Below are positions 55,268-64,000 of a DNA stretch of 64,000 bases, in pieces. The stretch comes from Hysterangium stoloniferum. Its lineage: Eukaryota > Basidiomycota > Agaricomycetes > Hysterangiales > Hysterangiaceae. Each line of letters opens with the position of its first letter. Within the stretch, counting starts at the first letter, position 1. Position numbers and translations under genes: made by a program. Where the stretch lies: NCBI GenBank assembly GCA_015178975.1, contig WHVD01000165.1, positions 114,158 through 178,157 on the forward strand, read 5' to 3'. A model generated the notes under the pieces. The model made no database searches. It was given only the letters and a program-made list of their open reading frames with translations, and was not told the origin of the DNA.

Positions 55268-57365
55268 TCAGTAGATCAGTTCTTGGCAATGGAGGCACTT
55301 GAGGAACTGTAAAGCCTCAACAATGTCAGGTTTGAGCTGACTATGACATTTGCTCTGATGAAAATGCATGTTCACTAGAGCAGATGATGCCATGACAGGA
55401 AGGTAGTTCTGAGCTAGTGAGGCCCAGACTGGGTACTTGGTTGAATTCCACTGTGATGACAGCATGAGTATATCACAAGACACATCCATACCCCCCACCA
55501 TTCGACAATTGTCATGGTCCCAAGTTCATTCCTTGAATGTAAGTGGCCCTTGAAGTCTTTGCACCATGGGTCATTTGGGTCAGTGTGAGCATTCTGTATA
55601 TGTGTGTCTGCATCATATTCATTGTCTGATAGTTCACAAAGCAAGATCCCAACTTTGCATGTCATCAAGCTTCCTGTCTGATTTGGTGGTGGCACTGGGT
55701 TACCTATATACATCTCTGTGTAACATTCCTTGTACTGACAGCCATTTAATCAGAGTTTCTTTGGTTCATAGATAATAAAACATACAATCTCTTCAGCACA
55801 TACATAAGAGGATGTTGTTGAGTTTATCTACAACCCAGTATCTCCGAATGTACTCAGTCTTTTGTGAGTGATCGAGAGCTGCAAGATATGTGTGTTAGCA
55901 CCAGGAAAAACTTATGAAATGTTGTTATGCACACATAGCAAAAGTGTATGCATCAGAATAAGCAGTTCTATCATAGTACTCTGCAATTTTAACAAAGCCT
56001 GCATCCAGGGCAGCAACAAAGGCCTGATACTTCACATGAGCATGTTGAGAACTCCATGCCTTGTGTAGTGCTTCAAGGGCAGGTAATGCAAGGTGCAGGG
56101 TGGGTGCCTGGTCTGATGAGAATGCATGTTGAGCATTGTCAGCATGCTAGAAACCCTGAACACTCAATGACAACAGGAATGAGAACAAAGTTAGGCTTAC
56201 AGTGAGAAGATCATTGAATAACTTTAGTTCATCCCATTCCCCAGCATCAAGCCATAGGTTATCAATTTTTTCATGTTTCATGAGGTCTTTCTCATCTCTT
56301 CCAATTTCGTATACAAATGTATTGATAATCTAACATTCATGTCAGTAGATATGCATGTCATCATAACAGTACTTACATCACCCATTAATTCAATTTGTGA
56401 AGTCATGATATATGTTGATGACCAGCGAACTGGTATGTCAATAAAGAGCTGACAAATTGGCTTCATATTGACATGTGCTGAAGGTCTGCAAAGAGCTGCT
56501 TCTTTTTTTCAGAGGAACATGCCTAGATGCATGTCATCAACAGTGGGTTATGGGTGAAAGGAATAGGATGTTGGTTGCCTTGACACTTATCGCCTGCACA
56601 AGGCCCACCACATCACACCCATTATCAACTATGAGGTCAGCCTCCAGTTCTGCTGGATTGTAGTGTTTTGACTTTCTGTGTGTCGAAATCAATGACTGTG
56701 TCACAAGGTTGATGATATGAGTGAGACATCTAGGAGCTGTCCATGTTAAAGGGAGAAGATGAAATAGAGGTCTCATACACACTGAATACAATCTTTTTCT
56801 GGATAGAATGTCTGTCCCACCTCTACACAGATATGTTTTGCAAACTCTTTGAGCATGGTGCCATTGTTTGATGCATTGTCACAAGTTACATGACCAATCT
56901 ATATTTACTGATGACAGTCAACTTGCTTTGGGAGTTTTAAGTGTGACATACCTTATGTGCAATACTGAAAGGCTGCTGTCTAATGCAGCCTTACATTGGC
57001 ATCGGTCCAGACGTTGATAGGACCAAACTGTATTCCTCTAGAACGGCGAGTACGATACACGATGATGACGGTAAGTAAAACGATATGAAAAAACTACTAT
57101 GCGCGTCTGTGATAACGTAATCAGTATGTCGTAAGCCACCAGGCTTACAAATACCCAAGCATGCAACAATCTTGAACAAGGCTTGACCCAGCCACACACC
57201 ATGGTGTGCATTGTTCAACTGTGTAAAACCTAGCAACATGGTCTGAAGTTCCCACTGACCATTGACCTCCTCAATCCAGGACCCAGTAACAGCAAAGTAA
57301 CCATTGATATTTGAGGCCTGCCCTGTGTCACAAGTTAAACTAACTTTCCCTTTTACAGTGTCACT
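55268..57365 (-). pseudogene. hAT-family transposase, broken
   Basis: Read from the N-terminal side: GKVSLTCDTGQASNINGYF with the first catalytic Asp region (57300-57360); CDNASNNGTMLKEFAKHIC (56820-56885); DIPVRWSSTYIM (56400-56440); and the C-terminal dimerisation block TMTIVEWWG then YPVWASLAQNYLPVMASS (55370-55530), ending at 55268. Frames shift many times and the pieces are separated by stops, so it is inactive. It would have cut and pasted an hAT element through 8-bp target duplications; I could not locate the ends. Confidence 0.75.
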
Positions 57366-57453
57366 CTATGGGATGACTGTCAGCAAAACATAAATAAAGA
57401 GTGATATGATTTGACCACACTGTTAGTCTACTACATAGTGCAATCAGTTGTGC

Positions 57454-58014
57454 TGTAATGTATTCAGGGGTTTCTCTTAGATAGCTCAATATATGCTATA
57501 GTGTCACAGAGCTTCAACAATGAAACAAGCAAAGGTCCAGTAATTTAAATACTGATAGATTAATGAGCTGCGCTATTAAGCTTAAACAACTCAAATCAAT
57601 GCTTATTTTGATTATTGAAAGGTTCAATAGAACAATATATGACCCTTTTAGCAATAAAAGAACTATTCCTTGAGAATAGGGGCTAGAAGCTGAATATATG
57701 TGCAGTAACTTAGCAAAGAGTTGATATAAAGCTTCGGATTCTTGTATGCTTATTTGTAACTATTAATAGTTATTTAACAAGGTGTTAAATAATCTATTAA
57801 TAGAGGAAATAATGTGTATTGGATTATTTGAGTGCTTGTACTTGATTAATTCAATAAACTTAGGGCTGGGCCTTGAATAATCTAGTATTGGCAGGGAATA
57901 TCAGTAAGGATACTTACATACTTATTAGGTTTATTATGTAATTAATAAGCCTAAAGGGTAGCTGTGAGGCTGTGGGAACTTAGATGATTAGCTAAGTTCA
58001 AGAGTTGCTGACTG
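57454..58014 (-). repeat. Second copy of LTR family R, cut by an LTR insertion
   Basis: TGTAATGTATTCAGGGG onward matches 16690-17250 with few changes. It stops at GCTGAC (58014), where the E4 LTR begins with TGTTACGACC. The missing ~270 bp is not seen on the far side. Confidence 0.75.
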
Positions 58015-58712
58015 TTACGACCGGACAATCCTGCCAGACTCCGGGCACTAACCTGTATGCCCCCATGCGCTACAAGCACCAATTGTCTGTTTATAGGATT
58101 TCCCACCCAGACTCCGTTACATCAAGACTTGTTACGTTCGACCTCATTACGACACATATCAGTCACCGGACTTCCCCCGGACTCCGTCTCTGTCTATATC
58201 CGTCTTTGTCCCATGCATCAGTCACCGGACCCCGCTCAGAATCCCATCACCACTCTAATCGAGCCCCGTTCCCATTTTAGTCAAATGACCTGTCACGATT
58301 TAGGACTCCACTCCCGCTCCATTTCCCGTTATGGGTTATGCTTTGTCACAATTCGGACTCCGTTCCATTCCGTCCCATTCCTAACACCAATTTGGTGTTT
58401 ACTATTCCCGTTTTATATTTTGTTAGTTTCGTTTCATCATTACTGGATTTGGTATGTCATTCACTCTATGGTCTATATAAACTGGCAGATGTTGTACATA
58501 CAATCCAGTCAGAAAATTAGCTTAGATTCCCCCCAGTAATCTAATAACATTTTCTGCTCTAAACCCTTGCTTGATTCACATTGCTTTCACTAGTCGGAGC
58601 CCACAGGCTCTGGCACATCTATCTCTCTCAACTATCTCAACTCACGACCCACGACCTCCGACTTACGACCCATGACCCCCGACTTACGACCTACGACCCA
58701 CGAACCCCACCC
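58015..58712 (+). repeat. LTR of the E1 family (E4), 3'-truncated
   Basis: TGTTACGACCGGACAATCC onward aligns with the minus-strand LTR at 60878-60060, with CpG in E1 often TpG or CpA here. A TATATAAA box lies at 58475-58482. 58628-58705 is a ~10-nt tandem repeat (TACGACCCACGACC type), expanded compared with E1. The alignment ends at CGAACCCCACCC, so about 120 bp of LTR end is lost. Confidence 0.85.
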
Positions 58713-58859
58713 AGTGTAGAGAGTTCAATCGGAAAGAGACTAATATGGCAATAGTTTCAAGTCACGTCACAGCACAAATTCTTATATATACTTTGGCACT
58801 CAAGACGACTTCTACACAGCCAAATCAGTTTTATCAAACAGACGACCAAAACTCCATCA

Positions 58860-59332
58860 TGTTCAACACTGCATCGTCCTCCAAAGTAACCCTCAGTTCC
58901 TACTCGAAACCGACTCTTCACTCCCAAATAGAACTCCAGCCAATAACGTCTCGCTTCTCCTCATCCTCAGACATCATTTCCAAGCCCCTACCAGCCCACT
59001 CATGCTCCTCCAAGAAATACCATCGTTTCCTCCGTCGACAAGGTATTCGACTCCCATATGCTCCAGACGATCCTGTCTTCATTCGTATAGAGCACTATGA
59101 TGGCTCCTCCGAAATCCTCCACTATCGATTCGATCGAGTGTTCCACCAGGACTGTTCCCCACCGTCATCGGGAATCTATTACATGGCAACGTTCACTCCA
59201 GTAGGAGATCACAGAGGACCCAAGTTATTTAGGACCCCGGTTCCAGAGGGAAGTCAAGTAGAGCCTCGTCGAGGTCGTCGTCAATTCGTGTTCCTTGCGT
59301 GGTTGTGGAGCCTACTCACCACCTGGTTCTAA
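58860..59332 (+). CDS. Small hypothetical protein (157 aa)
   Basis: The frame is open from 58745, but a TATATATA box at 58784 favours the ATG at 58860 (MFNTASSSKV). The Ser-rich N-terminus leads to a basic segment (KKYHRFLRRQGIRLPYAPDDP), an acidic-aromatic middle (FIRIEHYDGSSEIL) and an aliphatic C-terminus (FLAWLWSLLTTWF). C-rich third codon positions suggest real coding. I recognise no family. It sits between LTR fragments, so it may be retroelement cargo or a small host gene. No intron is evident. Confidence 0.45.
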
Positions 59333-59681
59333 ATGGTGATTGATTGTGTCCCCTCCTTATACTGCAAAACTAGGAACACAATACATCCAATCTCGGTTCA
59401 TCGATTGGTAATATTGTCAAGATTTCGAAATCAAGCATAGCATTTGAGGGTGACGCATTATCGTGGGATTCTTGTGTTTCTGACTCATGTCATTGATGTT
59501 TCATCAGCCATCACTTCTATTACTCCATCATCCCTATTGTCTGACTCACTTCCCCTATTGTTCTATTGTGTTTCCCCATTTATCCGTATCACATGTCTGA
59601 TCTCATCTTTTGTTTGTCATTCTCTTATTGTTCAGCGCAGCCTCCCCCTATTATTGTTCACAGCTTTACTAACACTCTTAT
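59333..59681. other. Spacer with no identifiable feature
   Basis: T/C-rich sequence downstream of the small ORF. The 80-codon frame at 59444-59686 is hydrophobic without any motif. Confidence 0.35.
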
Positions 59682-60059
59682 TGTGATGACTCAGAGATGA
59701 CTCACACCATATCGCATCGTTATTGTGTCGTTGTTTGTAGATGTTTGATTTGACCTGTGCTCTCTCAAGTATATAAGGGCCTCTCTTTTGCCCGCTATTG
59801 AACAAGCAATTTCGTTGTATCTCATTTCGAAGCTCATTCTTAAGGACAATCTCTTAAGTCTTACTCTCAGTCTCACTCCTACGGCCAGTAAGGGATACTG
59901 TGGTGTCTCTTATTGTTGAAGTTCTACACTCCTCGACATTGGGCTTACGTCAGCCTTTTGTATTCATCTTTGTTTACATCATCCAAGGTCCGATCTCTAG
60001 CCTCTCGCTCCGAGTGTGTTTGGTTATAGACTGGTTTCAAGAACGACTGTGTCAGTGAC
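59682..60059 (+). repeat. Probable LTR fragment of another gypsy family
   Basis: It begins TGTGATGACTCAGAGATGAC, has a TATATAAGGG box at 59768-59778, downstream pyrimidine-rich leader-like sequence, and ends ...GACTGTGTCA/GTGAC at the E1 LTR. The layout is that of a gypsy LTR. There is no second copy in the window, so the call rests on structure only. Confidence 0.45.
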
Positions 60060-60878
60060 TGTTAGGATACACACTCAGGCCGGGTTTCCGGAGAAACCCG
60101 CGGGATATCCGGTAGGACTTGGCTTCAGCTTATAGGCTGCGCCCTCGCTAGATCGTGTTGTCCAATTTCAGACAGGCGGACGGGAATCCCGGGGAGTCCG
60201 GGCGGGGGTTCGTGGGTCGTGAGTCGTAGGTCGTGAGTCGAGAGTCGTGAGTCGAGATAGTCGAGAGAGATAGATGCGCCGGAGCCCGCGGGCTCCGACT
60301 AGTGCGAGCGGTCTGATGAGAGTAGGGTTTTAGAGAGGAAAATGTATTAGATTACTGGGGGGAATCTAAGCTAATTTTCTGACTGGATTGTATGTACAAC
60401 ATCTGCCAGTTTATATAGACCGTGGAATGCATGACATACCGAATCCAGTAATAATGAGACGAGACGAGCAAAACATAAAACGGGAATAGTAAACACCAAA
60501 TTGGTGTTAGGAACGGGACGGAACGGAGCGGAGTCCGAATCGTGACAAAGCATAACCCATAACGGGAAACGGAGCGGGAGCGGAGTCCTAAATCGTGACA
60601 GGTCATTTGACTAAAACGGGAACGGGGCTCGATTAGAGCGGTGACGGGATTCTAAGCGGGTCTGGTGACTGATGCGTGGGACGAAGACGGACATAGACAG
60701 AGACGGGGTCCGGGGGAAGTCCGGTGACTGATATGTGTCTTATGAGGTCGAACGTAACGAGTCTTGACGTAACGGAGTCCGGGCGGGAAATCCTATAAAC
60801 AGACGATTGGTGCTTGTAGCGCGTGGGGGCGTACGAGTTAGTGCCCGGAGTCCGGCGGGATTTGTCCGGGTCGTAACA
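60060..60878 (-). repeat. E1 3' LTR (819 bp)
   Basis: Minus strand: TGTTACGACCCGG at 60878, TATATAAAC near 60418, a GTCGTGAGTC-type tandem repeat at 60212-60266, the TATAAGCTGAAGCCAAGTCC motif at 60116-60136, and the end GTATCCTAACA at 60060. It aligns with E4 (58015-58712). Confidence 0.9.
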
Positions 60879-60936
60879 GTATCCTCCCTTTATGCCGAAG
60901 TCCCAAAGAGGCTCTAGACCTAAATAAGGTTCTTGT

Positions 60937-61036
60937 CGGCTACGCGCATGTGTCAAAAGTCATGTCGGTTACACGTATGTGTCAAAGAGTCATGTGATCT
61001 GGAAGGTAAGGTTCAAACGCGACGAGCCTATATAAA
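60937..61036 (+). promoter_or_regulatory. Promoter of the antisense gene: two tandem 29-30-bp blocks and TATA
   Basis: 60937-60965 and 60966-60995 are tandem copies (CGGCTACGCGCATGTGTC / CGGTTACACGTATGTGTC, each followed by AAA.AGTCATGT). TATATAAA lies at 61029-61036, 53 bp before the ATG. One block copy, the GATCTGGAAGGTAA box and the TATA box are conserved upstream of the antisense gene in E3 (37310-37365) and, degenerate, in E2 (29800-29850). This promoter lies in the element but outside the LTR and points into it. Confidence 0.65.
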
Positions 61037-61088
61037 AAATTGAAAAAATAGAAATTTCTTCTTCTTTATTACCCCCATCTTCGTCACT

Positions 61089-62071
61089 ATGGGACCAAAA
61101 CCAACACCACGCAAACCAATGCCGACAGCAGGGCCCTCCACGGGCACTCCGTATCGGGCGCCGTGGACGGCGGCCCAATTGTTGGCGCGGCGAGAAGAGC
61201 AGCGCCAGCTTCGTGAAGCAGCAGAGAGAGAGGCGAGGGAGGCTGAGGAGGCCCTGGACAAGGAGTACCAGGAAGCGTTGGCCGCGGAGGAAGAGGCCGC
61301 AAAGGAGAGGGAACGTGAGGCGGAGGAGGCTGCGCGAGTGGCCGCGGAGAACGCCCGGGTGGCTGCGGAGAAAGCCCGGTTGGCCGCGGAGAGGGCCGCC
61401 ATTGTTGCGGGAAAGGTAAGTCCCAAATTCACTTGTCGATTGTTTACTGACTTGTGATTTTCAGCGCAAAGCGACAGAGGTGGAGTCCGAGTCCGAGGGG
61501 GAGCCAGAGAGCCCCCAAAAGGTAGGCCTCATGTCCATGGAATACCCGCGGAGACTGACCAACTCAACAGAAGGCAAGGAAGGCGGCGCCAGTCCGTCTT
61601 CCGACGCGGAACGAGCCACGGTGTTCCGGTTGCAACGACCGGAACACGGAATGCAACCGAAAGGCCGGCCGGGGGCCGGGATGTTATCAATGCGCGCACC
61701 TCAAGGCGAGGTGCTCGCTTGTGCACGAGCAGGCCACGGGATCCGGGGCGCGAGACATAAGCGGGACGGACGGGTTGTCCGGGTTGGACGAGGTCCTTGG
61801 ACGGATCGCCGAGGGCATCGAGGCCCAAAACGAGTTGCTCCGGAAGAGCAACAAAGTCCAAATTGTGGTGGCAAAGGAGCTGTCCGGACTCCGCGAGGAG
61901 TTTTGGAAGTTCCTGGCGGAGTATGGCGGCTATGTCTTTGAAGAGCCGCAAGTCGGGAGTTCCGAGGATGCCGGATCGGATGAGGACGGGGTTGCCGCGG
62001 AGGTCGCGGAGCTCCCAGAGGAGATAGCTGAGGAAGCAGGGAAAAAGAACAGTCCCATAAATGTAGACTGA
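61089..62071 (+). CDS. Antisense accessory protein of E1: coiled coil plus Zn2Cys6-like cluster (294 aa)
   Basis: Exons 61089-61415, 61465-61521 and 61571-62071 join in phase 0 to 295 codons with stop. The introns (49 nt each) have GTAAGT...TTTTCAG and GTAGGC...CAACAG borders. Residues 1-25 are a conserved start (MGPKPTPRKP...), 35-105 a Glu/Ala/Arg-rich coiled coil, and 110-127 an acidic exon. Residues 146-176 hold C-X2-C-X6-C-X9-C-X2-C-X6-C with basic residues in the second half (CAHLKARC), the exact spacing of fungal Zn(II)2Cys6 DNA-binding clusters. The C-terminal part has a second helical segment (LDEVLGRIAEGIEAQNELL) and an acidic tail. A poly(A) signal AATAAA lies at 62085. The gene converges on pol, whose stop is at 62282. 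Nuclear DNA binding or nucleic-acid chaperoning is my inference; the partner is unknown. Confidence 0.82.
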
Positions 62072-62281
62072 AAAAGTAGTATAGAATAAAAAATAATTTG
62101 AATTATAAAAGCAAAGCGTGAAAGAAAAACATAAAAATTAAAAGTCAAAGCCAAAGTCCGCGGGGAATCCGCTTGAAGACTTGACAAGACATGTCTGAAC
62201 CTGTAAAAGCAAAGAGAGACATAGGGCGACAGGGAATAGTGAAAATGAGTCCAAACGTAACACGGGGTCCGCGGAGTGCGG

Positions 62282-64000
62282 TCAGAGAGACGATAATGGT
62301 CCAGGTTTGAGTGGGTAAGCTGTATGAAAGTCAGTAACAATTTCCGTGGCATTACCGAGTTCCGTGGCCAAAATCCATGAGGTTTCTTCATCGGTGCCCT
62401 CGTAACCCGCCCACTTGACCAAGTAAAGCAGTTTACAAGTGCGTCGACGCTTGTCAATTTTTGAATCTAAAATCTGAGAGATTTCAAACTCGGGTTCTCC
62501 GTCAATGACGACAGGAGGAGGCGGAGATTGCACGCGATCCGGGATAGTGTTAGCAGTACAAGGTTCTAGCATAGAGACATGAAATACCGGGTGTACCGCG
62601 CGCATGCTATCCGGAAGCCGTAGAGTCCAAGAAACTGAACCTACTTGTGCGATAATTTCAAAAGGACCTAAATATTTTTCAGCAAGCTTCTTTGATGGAC
62701 GGGTAGTCCGGAAGAATTGAGCTTTGACATAAACACGGTCGCCAATCTTGAAGTTTGGTGGCGGGATCCGGTGTTTGTCCGCTGAATGTTGGTATTGCTC
62801 TTGGGCAGACAATATTGCAGTCCGGAGTTCCTCGTGGAGCTCGTGGAGGTCCGTGGTGAACTCTTGAGCACGAACAGAGGCGAGATTTCGTTCTGGATGT
62901 ACTGTAATATTTGGATTATATCCTTTATTTGCAAAGAACGGGGAAACGCCAGTAGTGGCCGAGGGTGCGTTGTTGTAAGCAAATTCTGCAAGTGGTAACA
63001 AGGTTTTCCAATTGTCCTGTTGATAGTTGCAATATACGCGGAGGTACTGTTCCAATGTCTGGTTGACGCGTTCGGTTTGTCCGTCACCTTCCGGGTGATG
63101 TCCGGACGTGAAATGTAATGTCATGTCCAAGGATTTTCCGAGGGATCTAAAGAAGTGAGACACGAACTCTGATCCTCGATCGGAAGTCACGTGGGACGGA
63201 ACTCCGTGCTTGGAAAATACGTGGATAATAAAAAGTTCCGCTAACTGCACGGACGTAATTGTATCGTAAGTAGGGATGAATATACCTTGTTTTGAGAATC
63301 TGTCAACAACGACTAGGATAGCGGAAAAGCCTTCGGAATCCGGCAGGTGTTCAATGAAATCCATAGATATAGAATTCCACGGGTGTTCCGGTACCGGGAG
63401 TTGTTTCAAAAGGCCGTATGGCTTGTGTCGCTGAGATTTCGAGCGGGGACAAGTAGTGCAAGATTTACAATAGTGCTTAACGAATCCACGGAGTCCGGGC
63501 CAAGTATATTCTCTTCTTATTAATGATAGAGTCTTGTTGTACCCGAAATGTCCTGAGAGTGGATGATCATGTTTGTATTGAAGGATCCTGAGGTGGAGGC
63601 CGTCGGAGTCCGGTACATAGATCCTATCGTCAAGTCTAATGAAACCATGTTGATCAAGAGACCACCGAGGTTGATCGGGGTCCACGGGATTGTCCAGATG
63701 AGCTTTAGTAACTGGGTCTAGCGGAATTGCCGATAGAATATCTTGATGTAACTTCTCGATATCCATAATGATAATTCCACGGACAATGGGATTGACGAGG
63801 AAAGTTGCGCGGACCGATGCGGTAAGTTGTTGATTCGTGAAGATAGGTTTCAGGTTGTGCGGATTTACCGTTGCATAGTCGTTGCTCCCCTCTTTAGGAT
63901 AGACGTCCCATCGTCTAGTTAAAGCGTCGGGTTTGCCGCCGAGACGGCCGGGTCGAAAACGGATAATCATGTTGAAGGCGGAGAGATATTCAGACCAGCA
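62282..64000 (-). CDS. E1 pol, 3' part: RNase H end, integrase, chromodomain (partial)
   Basis: The frame is open from the window edge to TGA at 62282. At the edge it reads the end of RNase H (SEYLSAFNMIIRFRPGRLGG). The integrase HHCC module (H-D-H...GHFGYNKTL...YCKSCTTCPRSK) lies at about 63455-63570. The catalytic Asp, Asp and Glu are in MDFIEHLPDSE, TSDRGSEF and GDGQTERVNQ (63360, 63175, 63065). A GPF module (KYLGPFEIIAQVGS) lies near 62655. The C-terminal chromodomain (FEISQILDSK...CKLLYLVKWAGYEGTDEETSW, 62360-62490) classifies it as a chromovirus, which directs integration to modified chromatin. No stop or frameshift is seen. Confidence 0.93.
   Translation of the reverse strand, partial: CWSEYLSAFNMIIRFRPGRLGGKPDALTRRWDVYPKEGSNDYATVNPHNLKPIFTNQQLTASVRATFLVNPIVRGIIIMDIEKLHQDILSAIPLDPVTKAHLDNPVDPDQPRWSLDQHGFIRLDDRIYVPDSDGLHLRILQYKHDHPLSGHFGYNKTLSLIRREYTWPGLRGFVKHYCKSCTTCPRSKSQRHKPYGLLKQLPVPEHPWNSISMDFIEHLPDSEGFSAILVVVDRFSKQGIFIPTYDTITSVQLAELFIIHVFSKHGVPSHVTSDRGSEFVSHFFRSLGKSLDMTLHFTSGHHPEGDGQTERVNQTLEQYLRVYCNYQQDNWKTLLPLAEFAYNNAPSATTGVSPFFANKGYNPNITVHPERNLASVRAQEFTTDLHELHEELRTAILSAQEQYQHSADKHRIPPPNFKIGDRVYVKAQFFRTTRPSKKLAEKYLGPFEIIAQVGSVSWTLRLPDSMRAVHPVFHVSMLEPCTANTIPDRVQSPPPPVVIDGEPEFEISQILDSKIDKRRRTCKLLYLVKWAGYEGTDEETSWILATELGNATEIVTDFHTAYPLKPGPLSSL

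Larger units (their letters stand above)
60060..64000 (-). mobile_element. E1: young chromodomain Ty3/gypsy element (3' half)
   Basis: Minus-strand order from the window edge: end of RNase H, integrase, chromodomain (stop at 62282), then about 1.4 kb carrying an intact gene on the opposite strand, a polypurine tract (CATAAAGGGAGGATAC, 60894-60879) and the 3' LTR (60878-60060, 819 bp, TGTTACGACC...ATCCTAACA). The left flank is GTGAC (60055-60059). The other LTR and target copy are beyond 64000. All coding parts visible are open, and the sequence is GC- and CpG-rich, unlike the decayed relatives. Confidence 0.93.

Noticed and set aside
61529..61951. 140-codon minus-strand ORF overlapping the antisense gene's last exon
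   Set aside because: It is in the sense direction of E1 but lacks homology to any retroelement domain. The plus-strand exon has the zinc cluster, and the minus frame is a GC-rich shadow.
1..64000. CRISPR arrays, bacterial operons, riboswitches, rRNA genes
   Set aside because: None seen. Introns, chromodomain retroelements and fungal transposon families show nuclear fungal DNA.

Overview
The window looks like a transposon-rich stretch of a basidiomycete (Agaricomycete-type) nuclear genome. The evidence is numerous introns of about 50 nt with GT-AG borders, a Plavaka/KDZ-type transposase, chromodomain Ty3/gypsy elements, a DIRS-like tyrosine-recombinase retrotransposon, a fungal GH35 beta-galactosidase, and almost no other host genes. 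There is no prokaryotic organisation and no operon.

Layout. 1-1430: AT-rich, with two small inverted-repeat elements. 1434-16430: a decayed Plavaka-type transposase gene (minus strand) split by a Ty3/gypsy element, Gypsy1 (3037-15031, TSD ATCTG). Gypsy1 is itself split, inside its 3' LTR, by a second Ty3/gypsy element, Gypsy2 (8830-14985, TSD CTCAG). 16690-23260: a probable solo LTR, a 2.2-kb degenerate minisatellite, a ~325-bp tandem repeat, an unidentified spliced pseudogene, a MITE and a Tc1/mariner remnant. 24014-28209: the only clearly intact host gene, a 21-exon secreted GH35 beta-galactosidase (1033 aa as reconstructed). 29239-31262: a tRNA-like sequence, the antisense gene and LTR of a retroelement, and an inverted LTR. 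31505-34600: a DIRS-like element with an internal deletion. 35540-36550: three tandem units of the ~325-bp repeat. 36568-44196: retroelement and solo-LTR debris, including solo LTRs nested in each other, and a fold-back element. 44407-49781: a young, intact Ty1/copia element (1538-aa polyprotein, TSD TCCAG) inserted in an old gypsy protease gene. 49787-60059: gypsy fragments, one poorly defined spliced gene, a solo LTR with TSD, an hAT transposase pseudogene, LTR fragments and a small ORF. 60060-64000: the 3' half of a young chromodomain Ty3/gypsy element (minus strand) that runs off the window.

The most interesting signal is in that last element. Between integrase and the 3' LTR it carries an intact three-exon gene on the opposite strand, with its own TATA box and poly(A) signal. 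The gene encodes a 294-aa protein with an N-terminal coiled coil and an exact Zn(II)2Cys6-type cluster (C-X2-C-X6-C-X9-C-X2-C-X6-C). The same antisense gene, exon borders and promoter survive in two older copies (29307-29748 and 36903-37256). Gypsy2, a different lineage, has an analogous antisense spliced ORF with half of such a cluster. An antisense, spliced, DNA-binding-type accessory gene therefore seems to be a standing component of these retrotransposons.

A second theme is decay. Most internal stop codons in the old elements sit where family conservation expects Arg, and fit CGA>TGA or CAA>TAA. All four differences between the copia LTRs are CpG transitions. This fits deamination of methylated cytosine in silenced repeats.
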